Positions 43,893 through 53,414 are shown, counted from the stretch's first letter. The stretch is DNA of 64,000 nucleotides from CAXBMB01 sp052078155 (GCA_052078155.1 JBQJBP010000001.1:1922001-1986000); one strand, 5' to 3'. Notes: generated from the letters alone by a model not told the origin. Translations and numbers: made by a program.

Positions 43893-44219
43893 ACCTGTCG
43901 GAGCCCTGCCGGTCGCTGGCAACCGAGGGAGCTGAGACAGATTGTTTGACTACATTTTTTCTCAGCCATTCCCAGACCAAATAGCGGCCATTCACTGCAC
44001 CTTTGTCCTTTCAATTCAGGCCCACTCGTGGCAATTAGCTTGCCTCAGCGAAAAGTGAATCTGCCAACAGGTCCAACCTGCGCCCGAAGGGGTGCGGATT
44101 TGTTGGCCTAACCCTATGTGTTGATTAAGCTAGCAGAGTAGAATCAATCCAGGTTCTGCCTGTCTTAATCTGGTCCCAGCGCGGCGCCCTTGCGGTGTTC
44201 GCGCCATTTGAGTGCGCCC
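43893..44219. other. Leader and promoter region of carB
   Basis: 327 bases. A long-looped hairpin GCTGAGA/TCTCAGC at about 43930-43967 may end the amidinotransferase transcript. A compact hairpin with CGCCC/GGGTGCG arms lies near 44089-44104. No leader peptide or known riboswitch was recognised. Confidence 0.4.
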
Positions 44220-47200
44220 ATGCCCAAAAGAACCGACATCAAATCCATCCTGATTGTTGGTGCTGGTCCGATCGTTATCGGCCAGGCCTGCGAGTTTGAC
44301 TATTCAGGTGCCCAGGCCTGTAAAGCTCTGCGGGAAGAGGGCTACCGAGTCATTCTGGTGAACTCAAACCCGGCGACCATCATGACCGATCCGGGTCTGG
44401 CAGATGCCACTTATGTTGAGCCCATCACGCCGGAATATCTGGAACTGGTGATTGAGCGCGAGCGTCCCGACGCTCTGCTGCCCACCATGGGAGGCCAGAC
44501 AGCCCTCAATGCCTCCCTGGCGCTGCACGAAAAAGGCATTCTTGAGAAGTACAATGTCGAGATGATCGGCGCTGATGCCGACGTCATCGACAAAGCCGAA
44601 GACCGTCTGCGGTTCCGCGATGCCATGGACAAGATCGGCCTGAAGTCTCCATCCTCCCGCCTGGTCAACTCGCTGGACGAGGCCATGAAGGCGCTGGAGT
44701 TTGTCGGCCTGCCGTCCATCATCCGCCCCTCCTTCACCATGGGAGGCACCGGCGGCGGCATCGCCTACAACAAAGACGAATTTGAAGAAATCTGCCGCAG
44801 CGGTCTGCGGGCCAGCCCGGTCAACGAAATCCTGGTTGAACAGTCTGTGCTGGGCTGGAAAGAGTACGAGATGGAAGTGGTGCGCGACAACGCGGACAAC
44901 TGCATCATCGTCTGCTCCATTGAGAACATCGACCCCATGGGCATCCACACCGGGGATTCGGTGACCATTGCCCCGGCTCTGACCCTGACCGACAAAGAAT
45001 ACCAGCTGATGCGTGACGCCTCCATTTCCTGCCTGCGGGAAATCGGCGTCGATACCGGCGGGTCCAACGTCCAGTTTGCTGTCAATCCGGACACCGGCGA
45101 CCTGGTGGTTATTGAAATGAACCCCCGGGTTTCCCGTTCCTCCGCGCTGGCGTCCAAAGCCACGGGTTTCCCCATCGCCAAGGTGGCCGCCAAACTGGCC
45201 GTCGGTTACACGCTCGATGAGCTGGACAACGACATCACGAAAGTCACGCCGGCTTCCTTTGAACCGACGATCGACTATGTGGTCACCAAAATGCCGCGCT
45301 TCACTTTTGAGAAGTTTGCGGTCACCGAACCGACCCTGACCACAGCCATGAAGTCCGTGGGTGAGGCCATGTCCATTGGCCGCTGCTTCCAGGAATCCCT
45401 GCAGAAAGCCCTGCGGTCCATGGAAACGGGTCTGACCGGTCTGAATGAAGTGGAGATCCCCGGCGCACTGGAAGGCGGACAGGTCAGCAAGGAAGGCATC
45501 ATGGCCTATCTGGCCAAGCCCTACCCTGATCGTATCCTGACCATTGCCCAGGCCTTCCGCTTTGGCCTGACTGTGGAAGAGATCTATCGCGCCACCCGGG
45601 TGGACCGCTGGTTCCTGCGTCAGATTGAAGAGCTGGTTGAGGCTGAAAACAAGATCAAGGCCGAGGGTCTGCCCAACACCTACCTCGATTTCCTGCGCCT
45701 GAAAAAACTCGGCTTCTCCGACAACCGTCTGGCTGAACTGGCAGGCATTGCTGAAGCCGACGCGACCAAGCAGCGGCGGGCGCTGGGCGTGAACCCGGTC
45801 TACAAGCGCATCGACACCTGCGCGGCTGAGTTCCCCTCTCCCACCCCTTACATGTATTCGGCCTATGAAGGCGACGGCTGGAACCAGCCCGACAACGAAG
45901 CCGAGGTGACAGACCGCAAGAAGGTCATGATCCTGGGTGGCGGTCCCAACCGCATCGGTCAGGGGATTGAGTTCGATTACTGCTGTGTCCATGCCGCCTA
46001 TGCGCTCAAGGAAACCGGCGTCGAGACCATCATGGTCAACTGCAACCCGGAAACGGTCTCCACTGACTATGACACCTCCGACCGCCTCTACTTCGAGCCT
46101 CTGACCAACGAAGACGTCATTGAGATCGCACGGGGCGAGCAGGAAAAAGGCAGTCTGCTGGGCGTCATTGTTCAGTTCGGCGGTCAGACACCGCTGAAAC
46201 TGGCGCAGTCTCTCGAAGAAGCCGGGCTGCCCATTCTGGGCACCTCCCCTGACGCCATTGATCTGGCGGAAGACCGGGAGCGCTTTGCCGAACTTCTGAA
46301 AAACCTGGATCTGAAACAGCCCAACAACGGTATTGCCCGGACCCTGGAAGAGGCTCTGGCAGAAGCCGATCGGATCGGCTACCCGGTTCTGCTGCGGCCT
46401 TCCTATGTCCTGGGTGGCCGGGCCATGGAAATTGTGCGCAGTGAAGAAGAACTGCGGCACTACATCGCCACGGCCGTGAAGGTGTCCGGCAGCAACCCGG
46501 TGCTGGTGGACAGCTACCTGTCTGACGCCACAGAGGTGGACGTGGATCTGGTCTGCGACGGTGATGAAGTCTACATCGCCGGGGTCATGCAGCACATTGA
46601 AGAAGCCGGCATCCATTCCGGCGACTCCGCCTGCTCCCTGCCGCCTTACAGCCTGGATGACAGCGTCATTGAGGAAATCGGCAAACAGGCAGCCCGCATG
46701 GCCAAGGCCCTGGGTGTGGTGGGCCTGATGAACACGCAGTTTGCCGTGCGCGACGGCGAGATCTTCATTCTGGAGGTCAACCCCCGCGCCAGCCGGACCG
46801 TTCCTTTCGTGGCCAAGGCAACGGGTGTGCCCATTGCCAAGATTGCCGCCAAAGTGATGGCAGGCGCCAAGCTGAGCGACTTCTCCCTGAACGGCGAGAA
46901 GCAGGACCACATGGCCGTAAAAGAAGCCGTGTTCCCCTTCGCCCGCTTCCCCGGTGTCGATGTCATGCTGGGCCCGGAAATGAAGTCAACCGGCGAAGTC
47001 ATTGGTCTGGACAAGGATTTCTCCCGCGCCTTCTTGAAAGCCCAGCAGGGCGCTGGCGTTAATCTGCCGGAAGAAGGCACGATCTTCATCTCCGTGCGCG
47101 ATGCGGACAAGGCAACAGCCGCCGGTCTGGCCCGCAAGCTGGTTGACCTGGGCTACGGCCTGATCGCGACCAACGGGACGGCCGCCTATCTGGAAGAACA

Positions 47201-47477
47201 GGGTTTGCCCGTCGAACAGGTATTGAAAGTTCACGAAGGAAGGCCCAACATTCTGGACCGCCTGATCAACGGCGGCGTGCAGATGGTAATCAACACGACG
47301 GAAGGCAAGCAGGCCATTGCGGACTCTTTTGAAATCCGCAGAACAGCGCTGACCAATGCCCTTCCCTACTATACAACCATGGCAGGCGCGGACGCGATGG
47401 TGCAAGCCGTCACCGCCCTGAAAACGGAGCGACTTGAAGTTGCGCCACTTCAGTCCTATTTTAGTGGATCGTTCTAA
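44220..47477 (+). CDS. carB: Carbamoyl-phosphate synthase large subunit
   Basis: Makes carbamoyl phosphate from bicarbonate, ammonia and two ATP. 1085 residues, full length. Two homologous ATP-grasp halves: the first starts SILIVGAGPIVIGQACEFDYSG with SFTMGGTGGGIAYN, the second VMILGGGPNRIGQGIEFDYCC with SYVLGGRAMEIV. The oligomerisation domain lies between them, and the C-terminal MGS-like allosteric domain (FISVRDADKATAAGLARKLVDLG) binds effectors such as UMP or ornithine. The ATG at 44220 begins the canonical MPKRTDIKSILI; an earlier in-frame GTG-like start adds ten residues without support. greA follows 84 bases later. Confidence 0.97.
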   Translation: MPKRTDIKSILIVGAGPIVIGQACEFDYSGAQACKALREEGYRVILVNSNPATIMTDPGLADATYVEPITPEYLELVIERERPDALLPTMGGQTALNASLALHEKGILEKYNVEMIGADADVIDKAEDRLRFRDAMDKIGLKSPSSRLVNSLDEAMKALEFVGLPSIIRPSFTMGGTGGGIAYNKDEFEEICRSGLRASPVNEILVEQSVLGWKEYEMEVVRDNADNCIIVCSIENIDPMGIHTGDSVTIAPALTLTDKEYQLMRDASISCLREIGVDTGGSNVQFAVNPDTGDLVVIEMNPRVSRSSALASKATGFPIAKVAAKLAVGYTLDELDNDITKVTPASFEPTIDYVVTKMPRFTFEKFAVTEPTLTTAMKSVGEAMSIGRCFQESLQKALRSMETGLTGLNEVEIPGALEGGQVSKEGIMAYLAKPYPDRILTIAQAFRFGLTVEEIYRATRVDRWFLRQIEELVEAENKIKAEGLPNTYLDFLRLKKLGFSDNRLAELAGIAEADATKQRRALGVNPVYKRIDTCAAEFPSPTPYMYSAYEGDGWNQPDNEAEVTDRKKVMILGGGPNRIGQGIEFDYCCVHAAYALKETGVETIMVNCNPETVSTDYDTSDRLYFEPLTNEDVIEIARGEQEKGSLLGVIVQFGGQTPLKLAQSLEEAGLPILGTSPDAIDLAEDRERFAELLKNLDLKQPNNGIARTLEEALAEADRIGYPVLLRPSYVLGGRAMEIVRSEEELRHYIATAVKVSGSNPVLVDSYLSDATEVDVDLVCDGDEVYIAGVMQHIEEAGIHSGDSACSLPPYSLDDSVIEEIGKQAARMAKALGVVGLMNTQFAVRDGEIFILEVNPRASRTVPFVAKATGVPIAKIAAKVMAGAKLSDFSLNGEKQDHMAVKEAVFPFARFPGVDVMLGPEMKSTGEVIGLDKDFSRAFLKAQQGAGVNLPEEGTIFISVRDADKATAAGLARKLVDLGYGLIATNGTAAYLEEQGLPVEQVLKVHEGRPNILDRLINGGVQMVINTTEGKQAIADSFEIRRTALTNALPYYTTMAGADAMVQAVTALKTERLEVAPLQSYFSGSF

Positions 47478-47561
47478 CCAGAACTGATTAATACGGTTCT
47501 GCCGAACCTCCGTTAAAAATCAAGACTTGCAAGGGCCAAAGAAATTTGGTGTGCCGAAGGT

Positions 47562-48038
47562 ATGAGTGACAAAGTTCCTATGACCGCCGAGGGTTTCGCC
47601 CGGCTTGAAGAAGAACTCCGGACTTTGCGCACGGTTGCGCGTCCCGAGATTATCAAAGCAATTGCCGAGGCACGTGAGCACGGCGATCTGTCTGAAAATG
47701 CGGAGTATCATGCTGCGCGTGAACGCCAGTCCTTTACCGAAGGGCGTGTCAGCGAGCTGGAAGACAAGATTTCCCGCGCCCAGGTCATCGACCCGACCAA
47801 GCTGTCCGGTGATTCCGTGAAATTTGGCGCGACCGTTTCCGTGGCTGACGAAGAAACCGACGAAGAATCTGATTTCCAGATTGTCGGCCAGGACGAATCT
47901 GATGTGAAAGCCGGTAAGATTGCGATCACCAGCCCCATGGCCCGTGCGCTGATCGGCAAGACAGCGGGTGATACCGTGGAAGTTGCCACCCCCAAAGGCG
48001 GCAAATCCTACGAGATCCTGGAAGTGAAGTTCATCTGA
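47562..48038 (+). CDS. greA: Transcription elongation factor GreA
   Basis: Rescues stalled RNA polymerase by stimulating cleavage of backtracked transcripts. 158 residues, the normal length. The N-terminal coiled coil begins VPMTAEGFARLEEELRTL and carries the acidic tip HGDLSENAEYHAARERQ, whose Asp and Glu reach the active site. The C-terminal FKBP-like domain ends SPMARALIGKTAGDTVEVATPKGGKSYEILEV. It is downstream of carB on the same strand, a common alphaproteobacterial order, and is closed by the terminator at 48241-48280. Confidence 0.96.
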   Translation: MSDKVPMTAEGFARLEEELRTLRTVARPEIIKAIAEAREHGDLSENAEYHAARERQSFTEGRVSELEDKISRAQVIDPTKLSGDSVKFGATVSVADEETDEESDFQIVGQDESDVKAGKIAITSPMARALIGKTAGDTVEVATPKGGKSYEILEVKFI

Positions 48039-48128
48039 TCGTCGGGATTGAGCAACATGGGCTTGGCCTGAAACGCCTTGCGTCCAACGGCGGCCCTTGC
48101 TTCATTCTCTTCCCTGTTAAAAAAGCTG

Positions 48129-48192
48129 AATTCACGTTTTGAGTGTTATCAAACTCTGAGTTTGATCAAGACGTCAATCCATTGAAGCCGAT
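48129..48192 (+). repeat. Dispersed modular intergenic repeat, copy 5 (module 3 with altered palindrome)
   Basis: Begins ATTCACGTTTTGAGTGTTATC as in copy 2, then carries TCAAACTCTGAGTTTGA (48149-48165) where other copies have TCACGWMGTGA, and ends ATCCATTGAAGCCGATC. Both arms of the palindrome differ together from the other copies, so base pairing is kept. It lies between greA and its terminator. Confidence 0.65.
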
Positions 48193-48240
48193 CGGGGTCT
48201 CTGGCCGGTCCAGACCGACCCGGTGACAGCAGACAAAACA

Positions 48241-48280
48241 AAAAAACACGCCGTCGGGATGTTCCGTCGGCGTGTTTTTT
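48241..48280. terminator. Bidirectional terminator between greA and the Lrp gene
   Basis: AAAAAACACGCCG (48241-48253) pairs with CGGCGTGTTTTTT (48268-48280), with T runs on both strands. It lies between converging genes. Confidence 0.9.
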
Positions 48281-48322
48281 TTGAGGGGAGGCGGAGATTT
48301 AACAGATCAGTTGGGTCTTGAC

Positions 48323-48826
48323 CTATTCGTCGCCGTTTTCACCCGTGTCGTAGTCGCTTTCTTCCACCGGCACGCCGGAGCGGTAAATCAGCGAATCAAT
48401 GACCTGTACAGTCAGAACTGTGGAGACGTGCGGCAGAGCCGTCAGCCGGTGGGTCAGTTCGTTTTCATGGTGGGTGTTCCGGGCCACCATCTTCAGCACA
48501 AAATCATGCTGACCGCGTGCCATGAAACACTCTCTGGTTTCTGACCAGCTGTCCACGGCTTCGGTAAAGTCGTTGAGCACCTGCTCACTCTGGTTGTCCA
48601 GTCCAACCATGGCAAAGAATGTAACTTCAAACCCCAGCGCTTCAGCGTCCAGTTCGGCGTGATAGCCCTTGATGAACCCGGCCTCTTCCAGTGCCCGGAC
48701 CCGGCGCAAACAGGGAGGGGCAGAGATTCCGGCACGCTTTGCCAGTTCGACGTTGGTGATGCGGCCTTCGGCCTGCAGATCTTTCAGAATACGAAGATCG
48801 ATCTGATCCAACTTGACCCGGCGCAT
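48323..48826 (-). CDS. Lrp/AsnC-family transcriptional regulator
   Basis: A 167-residue regulator. The N-terminal winged helix-turn-helix reads LDQIDLRILKDLQAEGRITNVELAKRAGISAPPCLRRVRALEEAGFIKGY, the canonical Lrp motif. The C-terminal RAM domain (FFAMVGLDNQSEQVLNDF) usually binds an amino acid and forms octamers. The tail after residue 150 is acidic (PVEESDYDTGENGDE), longer than in E. coli Lrp. It is monocistronic, converging on greA. Regulated genes are unknown; amino acid metabolism is the usual target. Confidence 0.9.
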   Translation of the reverse strand: MRRVKLDQIDLRILKDLQAEGRITNVELAKRAGISAPPCLRRVRALEEAGFIKGYHAELDAEALGFEVTFFAMVGLDNQSEQVLNDFTEAVDSWSETRECFMARGQHDFVLKMVARNTHHENELTHRLTALPHVSTVLTVQVIDSLIYRSGVPVEESDYDTGENGDE

Positions 48827-49391
48827 AGAGTTTCCTTCCCAAAGCTTTTGTAAATGGTGCAGCAGTTTCCCTGAAACTCAGGCAAGCTGCGCTCCTTTTT
48901 CCTCTCTCAAGAACAATGGGCTTTTGATGCCGCAGCGTTGTTGAAAGCAGCCCCTCCTCACCTGAAGGAAGGCAGGCCGTTCAACCTCACCGCAACGGCC
49001 GAATCTTTCCGATTTATGCAAAATCGCAGAGCATAACTGCCCGAAAGAAACCGACTCCTGCCCGAAGACGAAAGGATATTGCCGGGTTGTAATCTGATTC
49101 CCTTGATTGCGCAAGATTCTTTCGTTGCTCACGAGCATAAGCCTGCGCGAGTCACAAAGGCCTGAACAAAAAGCCAGAACCGGGGCCAGACTTTGCCTCA
49201 GCGGGAGGGATTGGTGCGATGCTGTTAACCCTTTTCTTGTCACAGCCCGCCAAGGCGCGTAAGCCTTTTAGCTGATCCTTTAGAAAGACCTGCCTTCGGA
49301 CGCAGGCAAGGACAGGATCATCTTTTAGGTAGGCACCCGGACCTCTTTTCAGCCTGTTGATTAATGAGCGTCACAAGCAGGGGGCGACAGG
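48827..49391. other. Divergent intergenic region between lrp-type and ELM1-type genes
   Basis: 565 bases. A nested hairpin at 49273-49320 (TGATCCTT...AGGATCA with inner CCTGC/GCAGG) lies about 70 bases before the ELM1-like gene. A 121-codon minus-strand frame (48878-49243) has no domain features and no ribosome site and is not called. Confidence 0.45.
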
Positions 49392-50372
49392 ATGACAGAG
49401 CAAAGCCAGATCACACATTGCTGGGCCGTCAGCGACGGCAGGGCCGGCATGGAATCACAGTCACTGGGACTGGCAGAAGCGCTGTGTGAACGCCCTTCGA
49501 TCAAACGCCTGAGTGTGCGTTTACCCTGGCGGTGGTTGCCGCCACAATTCTGGCCTTCCCCCCTGGATGCCCTGTCCCCCCGGGAGAACGAATTCTCCCC
49601 TCCCTGGCCACAGGTGATGATCGCCACAGGCCGCCGGGTGATCGCCCCGGCCCTGGCGGCACGCCGCTCCGCCCAGGGAAAGTGCTTTGTCATCCTGATG
49701 CAGCACCCCCGCATCAACCCGGCCCGGGCGGATCTGGTGATCGCCCCCGAACACGATGGCCTGACAGGCCCCAATGTCATCACCACCCTTGGGTCGGTCA
49801 ACCGCCTGACGCAGGACAAACTGGACAAGGCGGTCGTCGATTTTCAGGACCAGCTAGCTGACCTGCCCCGCCCATTCACCACGGTTCTGATCGGCGGGCC
49901 CAGCAAAGCGCACTCAATGCCTGCTGATCACATGCAAAGGTTTGCCACCCAGCTGGCTGACGCCATCCGAAATTCCGGCGGCTCCGCGCTCATCACCACC
50001 TCGCGACGCACAGGGCAGGCCAACGAAGACATTCTCCGCTCGGCTCTTAAAGATCTCCCCGGCGTCTTTTGGGACGGACAGGGCGCAAATCCCTACTTCG
50101 CCTTTCTGGGGGTGGCCGATGCGCTGGTCGTCACCTGCGATTCCGTCAACATGCTTTGCGAGGCTGCCTTTACGGGCAAGCCGGTCCATCTGGTGGACCT
50201 GCCGGGGGGGACTGCAAAATTCCGCCGTTTTCACAACAGCCTGGCCCAGGCCGGAATCACCCGCCCCTTCAACGGGGAGCTGGAACACTGGAGCTACACG
50301 CCCCTTAACGAGACAGCGCGGGTTGCAAAAGAGGTAAAACGACGGATTCGTCAGTCAGGTGTGCTGGATTAA
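49392..50372 (+). CDS. ELM1-family (mitochondrial fission ELM1-like) glycosyltransferase-fold protein
   Basis: A 326-residue protein of the ELM1/DUF1022 family, found in Alphaproteobacteria and in plant mitochondria, where the plant member helps fission. The opening CWAVSDGRAGMESQSLGLAEAL is the family hallmark, followed by GKCFVILMQHPRIN, VLIGGPSKAHSM and the late DALVVTCDSVNMLCEAAFTGKPVHLVDL, which resembles GT-B glycosyltransferase nucleotide-sugar sites. The bacterial function is unknown, and a role in glycolipid or envelope synthesis is only a guess. It appears monocistronic, with a weak hairpin after the stop. Confidence 0.85.
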   Translation: MTEQSQITHCWAVSDGRAGMESQSLGLAEALCERPSIKRLSVRLPWRWLPPQFWPSPLDALSPRENEFSPPWPQVMIATGRRVIAPALAARRSAQGKCFVILMQHPRINPARADLVIAPEHDGLTGPNVITTLGSVNRLTQDKLDKAVVDFQDQLADLPRPFTTVLIGGPSKAHSMPADHMQRFATQLADAIRNSGGSALITTSRRTGQANEDILRSALKDLPGVFWDGQGANPYFAFLGVADALVVTCDSVNMLCEAAFTGKPVHLVDLPGGTAKFRRFHNSLAQAGITRPFNGELEHWSYTPLNETARVAKEVKRRIRQSGVLD

Positions 50373-50658
50373 CGAAACCCCTGGGTGAAAACCTGGGGTT
50401 TGCTTCGCAATAAAGCGGTGTAAACACGCCTAATAGTATAGTGACCTGCTGTCGTAAAAATATCCCTGGTAGCAATCGAGAATCGGTCACACCCTGGACG
50501 CGCAATCCGGTTGACGCCACACCGAATATAATGCACTCCATAGGCATTAAAGAAAGCTAAGTGGCGTGCAAAAGGCCACAACTAAAAAACCAGAGACAGC
50601 AGCGGATCTAACAAGCAGATAACCGTAGGCTGAACACCAAAAACAGGGGCGGGTTTAA

Positions 50659-51027
50659 ATGTATCATCCTACCGACATCTACATCGGGCGCCGGATAAAG
50701 GAGCGGCGCATTGCCGCCGGTTTCAGTCAGGCCGCTTTGGCAGAGAAGCTGGGCATCACCTTCCAGCAGGTTCAAAAGTATGAAAGTGGCGCCAACCGTG
50801 TGGGTGGCAGCCGATTGTGGGATATCTCCAAAGCCATCAACACCCCGGTGACCTATTTCTTTGAAGGCTTGGATTCTCCCAACAAGGTCAAGACGGTGGA
50901 AGCTGAAAAAGAACAGCCCCTGAGCCGCCAAAGCCTGGAACTTGCCCGCGCCATCAACTCCATTCCGGAAGGCGAAGTTAAGGAGCAGGTGGTCAAACTG
51001 GTGAAGGCTTTTTCAAAGTCTGCTTAA
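50659..51027 (+). CDS. XRE-family helix-turn-helix regulator
   Basis: A 122-residue DNA-binding protein. Residues 10-68 form a Cro/C1 domain (IGRRIKERRIAAGFSQAALAEKLGITFQQVQKYESGANRVGGSRL). The rest has a short linker and a C-terminal helical region (LELARAINSIPEGEVKEQVVKLVKAFSKS) that probably dimerises. This type of small XRE protein is widespread in Alphaproteobacteria. The A+T-rich 286 bases upstream hold its promoter and a small GTGGC/GCCAC hairpin. A terminator follows at 51193-51228. Targets unknown. Confidence 0.85.
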   Translation: MYHPTDIYIGRRIKERRIAAGFSQAALAEKLGITFQQVQKYESGANRVGGSRLWDISKAINTPVTYFFEGLDSPNKVKTVEAEKEQPLSRQSLELARAINSIPEGEVKEQVVKLVKAFSKSA

Positions 51028-51192
51028 CGGCCAACTGTCAGGCAGCCATCGCCTCCTTTGCGGATCGACTCGGCGCCGAACTGTGACCTTAGCCGAATTG
51101 TGACCTCACACGAGCAGCATGTTCTGGCTGGCTGAACGAAAGCCCTGACCAGGTCTTTGAAGACAAACCTCCCCGATCAAAGTTGCGCGATC

Positions 51193-51228
51193 AAAGAGGG
51201 CTGACGCAGAAAAGCTTCAGCCCTCTTT
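51193..51228 (+). terminator. Terminator hairpin downstream of the XRE gene
   Basis: AAAGAGGGCTGA (51193-51204) pairs perfectly with TCAGCCCTCTTT (51217-51228). The T run after it is short. It lies in a 365-base gap before trxB that holds nothing else recognisable. Confidence 0.75.
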
Positions 51229-51392
51229 GCTGTCTTTTCCTTAAGCTTACAGCAGGGTGCAGCAGGATTAAGCACAGCCGGTCACAGGACCATTGCGCAC
51301 CTTGCGCCTGCCAGAGCAGAGCCCTATCTTTAGTCCCCTGCTGCCCATGACCTCAGGGCAGGCTTTTTTCCCTCCAGCTTCAGTGTTGAGAT

Positions 51393-52361
51393 ATGGCCGA
51401 AACCCACCACACCAAAGTCCTGATCATTGGCTCGGGCCCTGCCGGTTACACCGCCGCCATCTATGCCGCCCGTGCAGCCTTGAAACCCATCCTGGTCCAG
51501 GGCATCCAACCGGGTGGGCAGCTCACCATCACCACAGACGTTGAAAACTACCCAGGCTTTGCCGATCCCATTCAGGGTCCCTGGCTGATGGAGCAGATGG
51601 GCGAGCAGGCCAAGAACGTCGGCACGGAAATGCACTTCGACACCATCGTGGATGTGGACTTCAGCCAACGCCCCTACAAAGCCACCGGCGACAGCGGCAA
51701 CATCTACATGGGCGACACACTGATCATCTGCACCGGGGCTCAGGCCCGCTGGCTGGGGCTGGAAAGCGAAAGCAAGTTTCAGGGTTTTGGTGTCTCAGCC
51801 TGCGCCACGTGTGACGGTTTCTTCTACCGCGAAAAACCAGTGGCCATTGTGGGCGGTGGCAACACAGCCGTGGAAGAGGCCCTGTTCCTCACGAACTTTG
51901 CCAGCAAGGTCACCCTGATCCATCGCCGGGACAGCCTGCGGGCGGAAAAGATCATGCAGGACCGCCTGTTTAAGAACCCCAAGATCGAGGTTCTCTGGGA
52001 CTCTGCCCTGGAAGAGGTGCTGGGAACGGAAGATCCGCTGGGCGTGACCGGCATCAAGGTCAAGAACCTGAAGAGCGGGGAAAGCAGCGATCTGGCCGTT
52101 GATGGTGTCTTTATCGCCATCGGCCACGATCCGGCCACCCAGCTGTTCAAAGGCAAGGTCGACATGGATGATGAGAACTACATCATCACGGCCCCTGATT
52201 CGACAGCCACCAACATTCCCGGTGTCTTTGCCGCCGGTGACGTGAAAGACAAAACCTATCGTCAGGCCGTCACTGCGGCTGGCATGGGCTGCATGGCTGC
52301 GCTGGAAGCCGAACGGCTGCTGGCAGAAGAAGAAGACGGACAGGCTGCCGCCGCCGACTGA
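51393..52361 (+). CDS. trxB: Thioredoxin reductase
   Basis: NADPH-dependent flavoenzyme that reduces thioredoxin in the cytoplasm; 322 residues. The FAD site is IGSGPAGYTAAIYAARA (residues 10-26). The redox pair is Cys138-Cys141 in SACATCDGFFY. The NADPH domain motif is VGGGNTAVEEALFL, with HRRDSLRA binding the phosphate. The FAD-closing motif is GVFAAGDVKDKTYRQAVTAAGMGCMAAL. The C-terminus is acidic and Ala-rich. A strong terminator follows. It has no adjacent trxA. Confidence 0.96.
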   Translation: MAETHHTKVLIIGSGPAGYTAAIYAARAALKPILVQGIQPGGQLTITTDVENYPGFADPIQGPWLMEQMGEQAKNVGTEMHFDTIVDVDFSQRPYKATGDSGNIYMGDTLIICTGAQARWLGLESESKFQGFGVSACATCDGFFYREKPVAIVGGGNTAVEEALFLTNFASKVTLIHRRDSLRAEKIMQDRLFKNPKIEVLWDSALEEVLGTEDPLGVTGIKVKNLKSGESSDLAVDGVFIAIGHDPATQLFKGKVDMDDENYIITAPDSTATNIPGVFAAGDVKDKTYRQAVTAAGMGCMAALEAERLLAEEEDGQAAAAD

Positions 52362-52391
52362 TCCGGCAGAAAGGCTGTTGCCCTCGCTTGC

Positions 52392-52427
52392 AAAAAGACC
52401 CGCCTCTTCGGAGGCGGGTCTTTTTTT
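52392..52427. terminator. Bidirectional terminator between trxB and a LysR gene
   Basis: AAAAAGACCCGCCTC (52392-52406), a TTCG loop and GAGGCGGGTC with seven T (52411-52427). The UUCG tetraloop and 10-base-pair GC stem make it very stable. Confidence 0.93.
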
Positions 52428-52511
52428 GCTCGCCGACAACTGCACGGGACGGCAGTTGCACGGGCACCTTGTAGCAAGAGGCTGAAGCTCCCCCCCAAGT
52501 GCCTCTCCTGG

Positions 52512-53414
52512 TTATGCAGACGGAGACTGAGGGTCAGAGGCCTGCTGCAGAAACCAATCCCGGGCGGCCTCGACCTTGGGACTGCCGACCTTGGCCTCTG
52601 GTGCTACAAGATAATATCCGGACGGGGGCCGAGCCACATGCGGATGGGCCAGCAGCAACCGCCCGTCCTTCAGTTCCCGGCGAACCAGCAGCAGGGGCAG
52701 AATGGCGATGCCTTGACCCGCCACCGTCGCCTCAATGATCGTCTCGAACTGGCTGAAAAGCAGCAGTCCCCCTCGGTCCTCAGCCCGGCGCCCCAGCGTT
52801 TCAAACCAGATGTCCCAGGTTCGTGGCCGGGTGGTGTGCTGCAGACGGCGAAATCTGAAGAGATCATCCGGGTCTGAAAGGGCAGCTGGCAGTAAAGACG
52901 GTGACACAACAGCCACCAGATCTTCCGCCATCAGGAAATCTGCCCGCCAGCCGGGCCAGGGGGGCAGCCCCTGTACGATGCCGATATCAATGCTGGCCGG
53001 ATCCAGCTGGCTGTTGTCCTGATAGGTAATGGAGTTGCAGTTCAGGTCCGGGAACGCCGCGCCGAAAGCCATGAGATGAGGTAGCAACCAGCGCGACGCC
53101 AGCGTGGGGTAGGAGCCAAAATTCAAAGCGCCGGTGACCTGATCGTAGGTCCGTAGTGCCAGGGTTTCGCCTTCCAGCTTTTGCAACAGCGGCTGAATCT
53201 GAGACAGATAGTGATGCCCCGCCGGTGTCAGGAAGACCCGCTGACGCTTTCTTTCAAACAGCGGCAAGCCCAGCAGATCTTCCAGAACCCGAATCTGCTT
53301 GCTGACTGCTGACTGTGACAGGTTGAGGTCCTGCGCTGCCTGGGTGAAGCTGCCCAACAGGGCGGCGGCTTCAAAACACTGCAAGGCACTGGTGCTGGGC
53401 AAAACCCGACGCAT
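52512..53414 (-). CDS. LysR-family transcriptional regulator, GcvA-like
   Basis: A 300-residue regulator. The winged helix-turn-helix is ALQCFEAAALLGSFTQAAQDLNLSQSAVSKQIRVLEDLLGLPLFER, and the effector domain follows from residue 90. The shape (MRRVLPSTSALQCFEAA start) resembles the GcvA group, which often controls amino-acid or beta-lactamase genes. It is divergent from the 2OG-type hydroxylase gene, with 190 A+T-rich bases between the starts, so that gene is its probable target. It converges on trxB through a shared terminator. Confidence 0.9.
   Translation of the reverse strand: MRRVLPSTSALQCFEAAALLGSFTQAAQDLNLSQSAVSKQIRVLEDLLGLPLFERKRQRVFLTPAGHHYLSQIQPLLQKLEGETLALRTYDQVTGALNFGSYPTLASRWLLPHLMAFGAAFPDLNCNSITYQDNSQLDPASIDIGIVQGLPPWPGWRADFLMAEDLVAVVSPSLLPAALSDPDDLFRFRRLQHTTRPRTWDIWFETLGRRAEDRGGLLLFSQFETIIEATVAGQGIAILPLLLVRRELKDGRLLLAHPHVARPPSGYYLVAPEAKVGSPKVEAARDWFLQQASDPQSPSA

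Noticed and set aside
44364..46910. Very long open frame antisense to carB
   Set aside because: It is a by-product of strong third-position G/C bias in carB. It has no domain features, and carB itself is complete and certain. The same applies to long antisense frames under the beta-CASP gene and rpoD.
48878..49243. 121-codon minus-strand open frame
   Set aside because: It has no ribosome site, no recognisable domain and an irregular composition, and lies where promoters for two divergent genes are expected.
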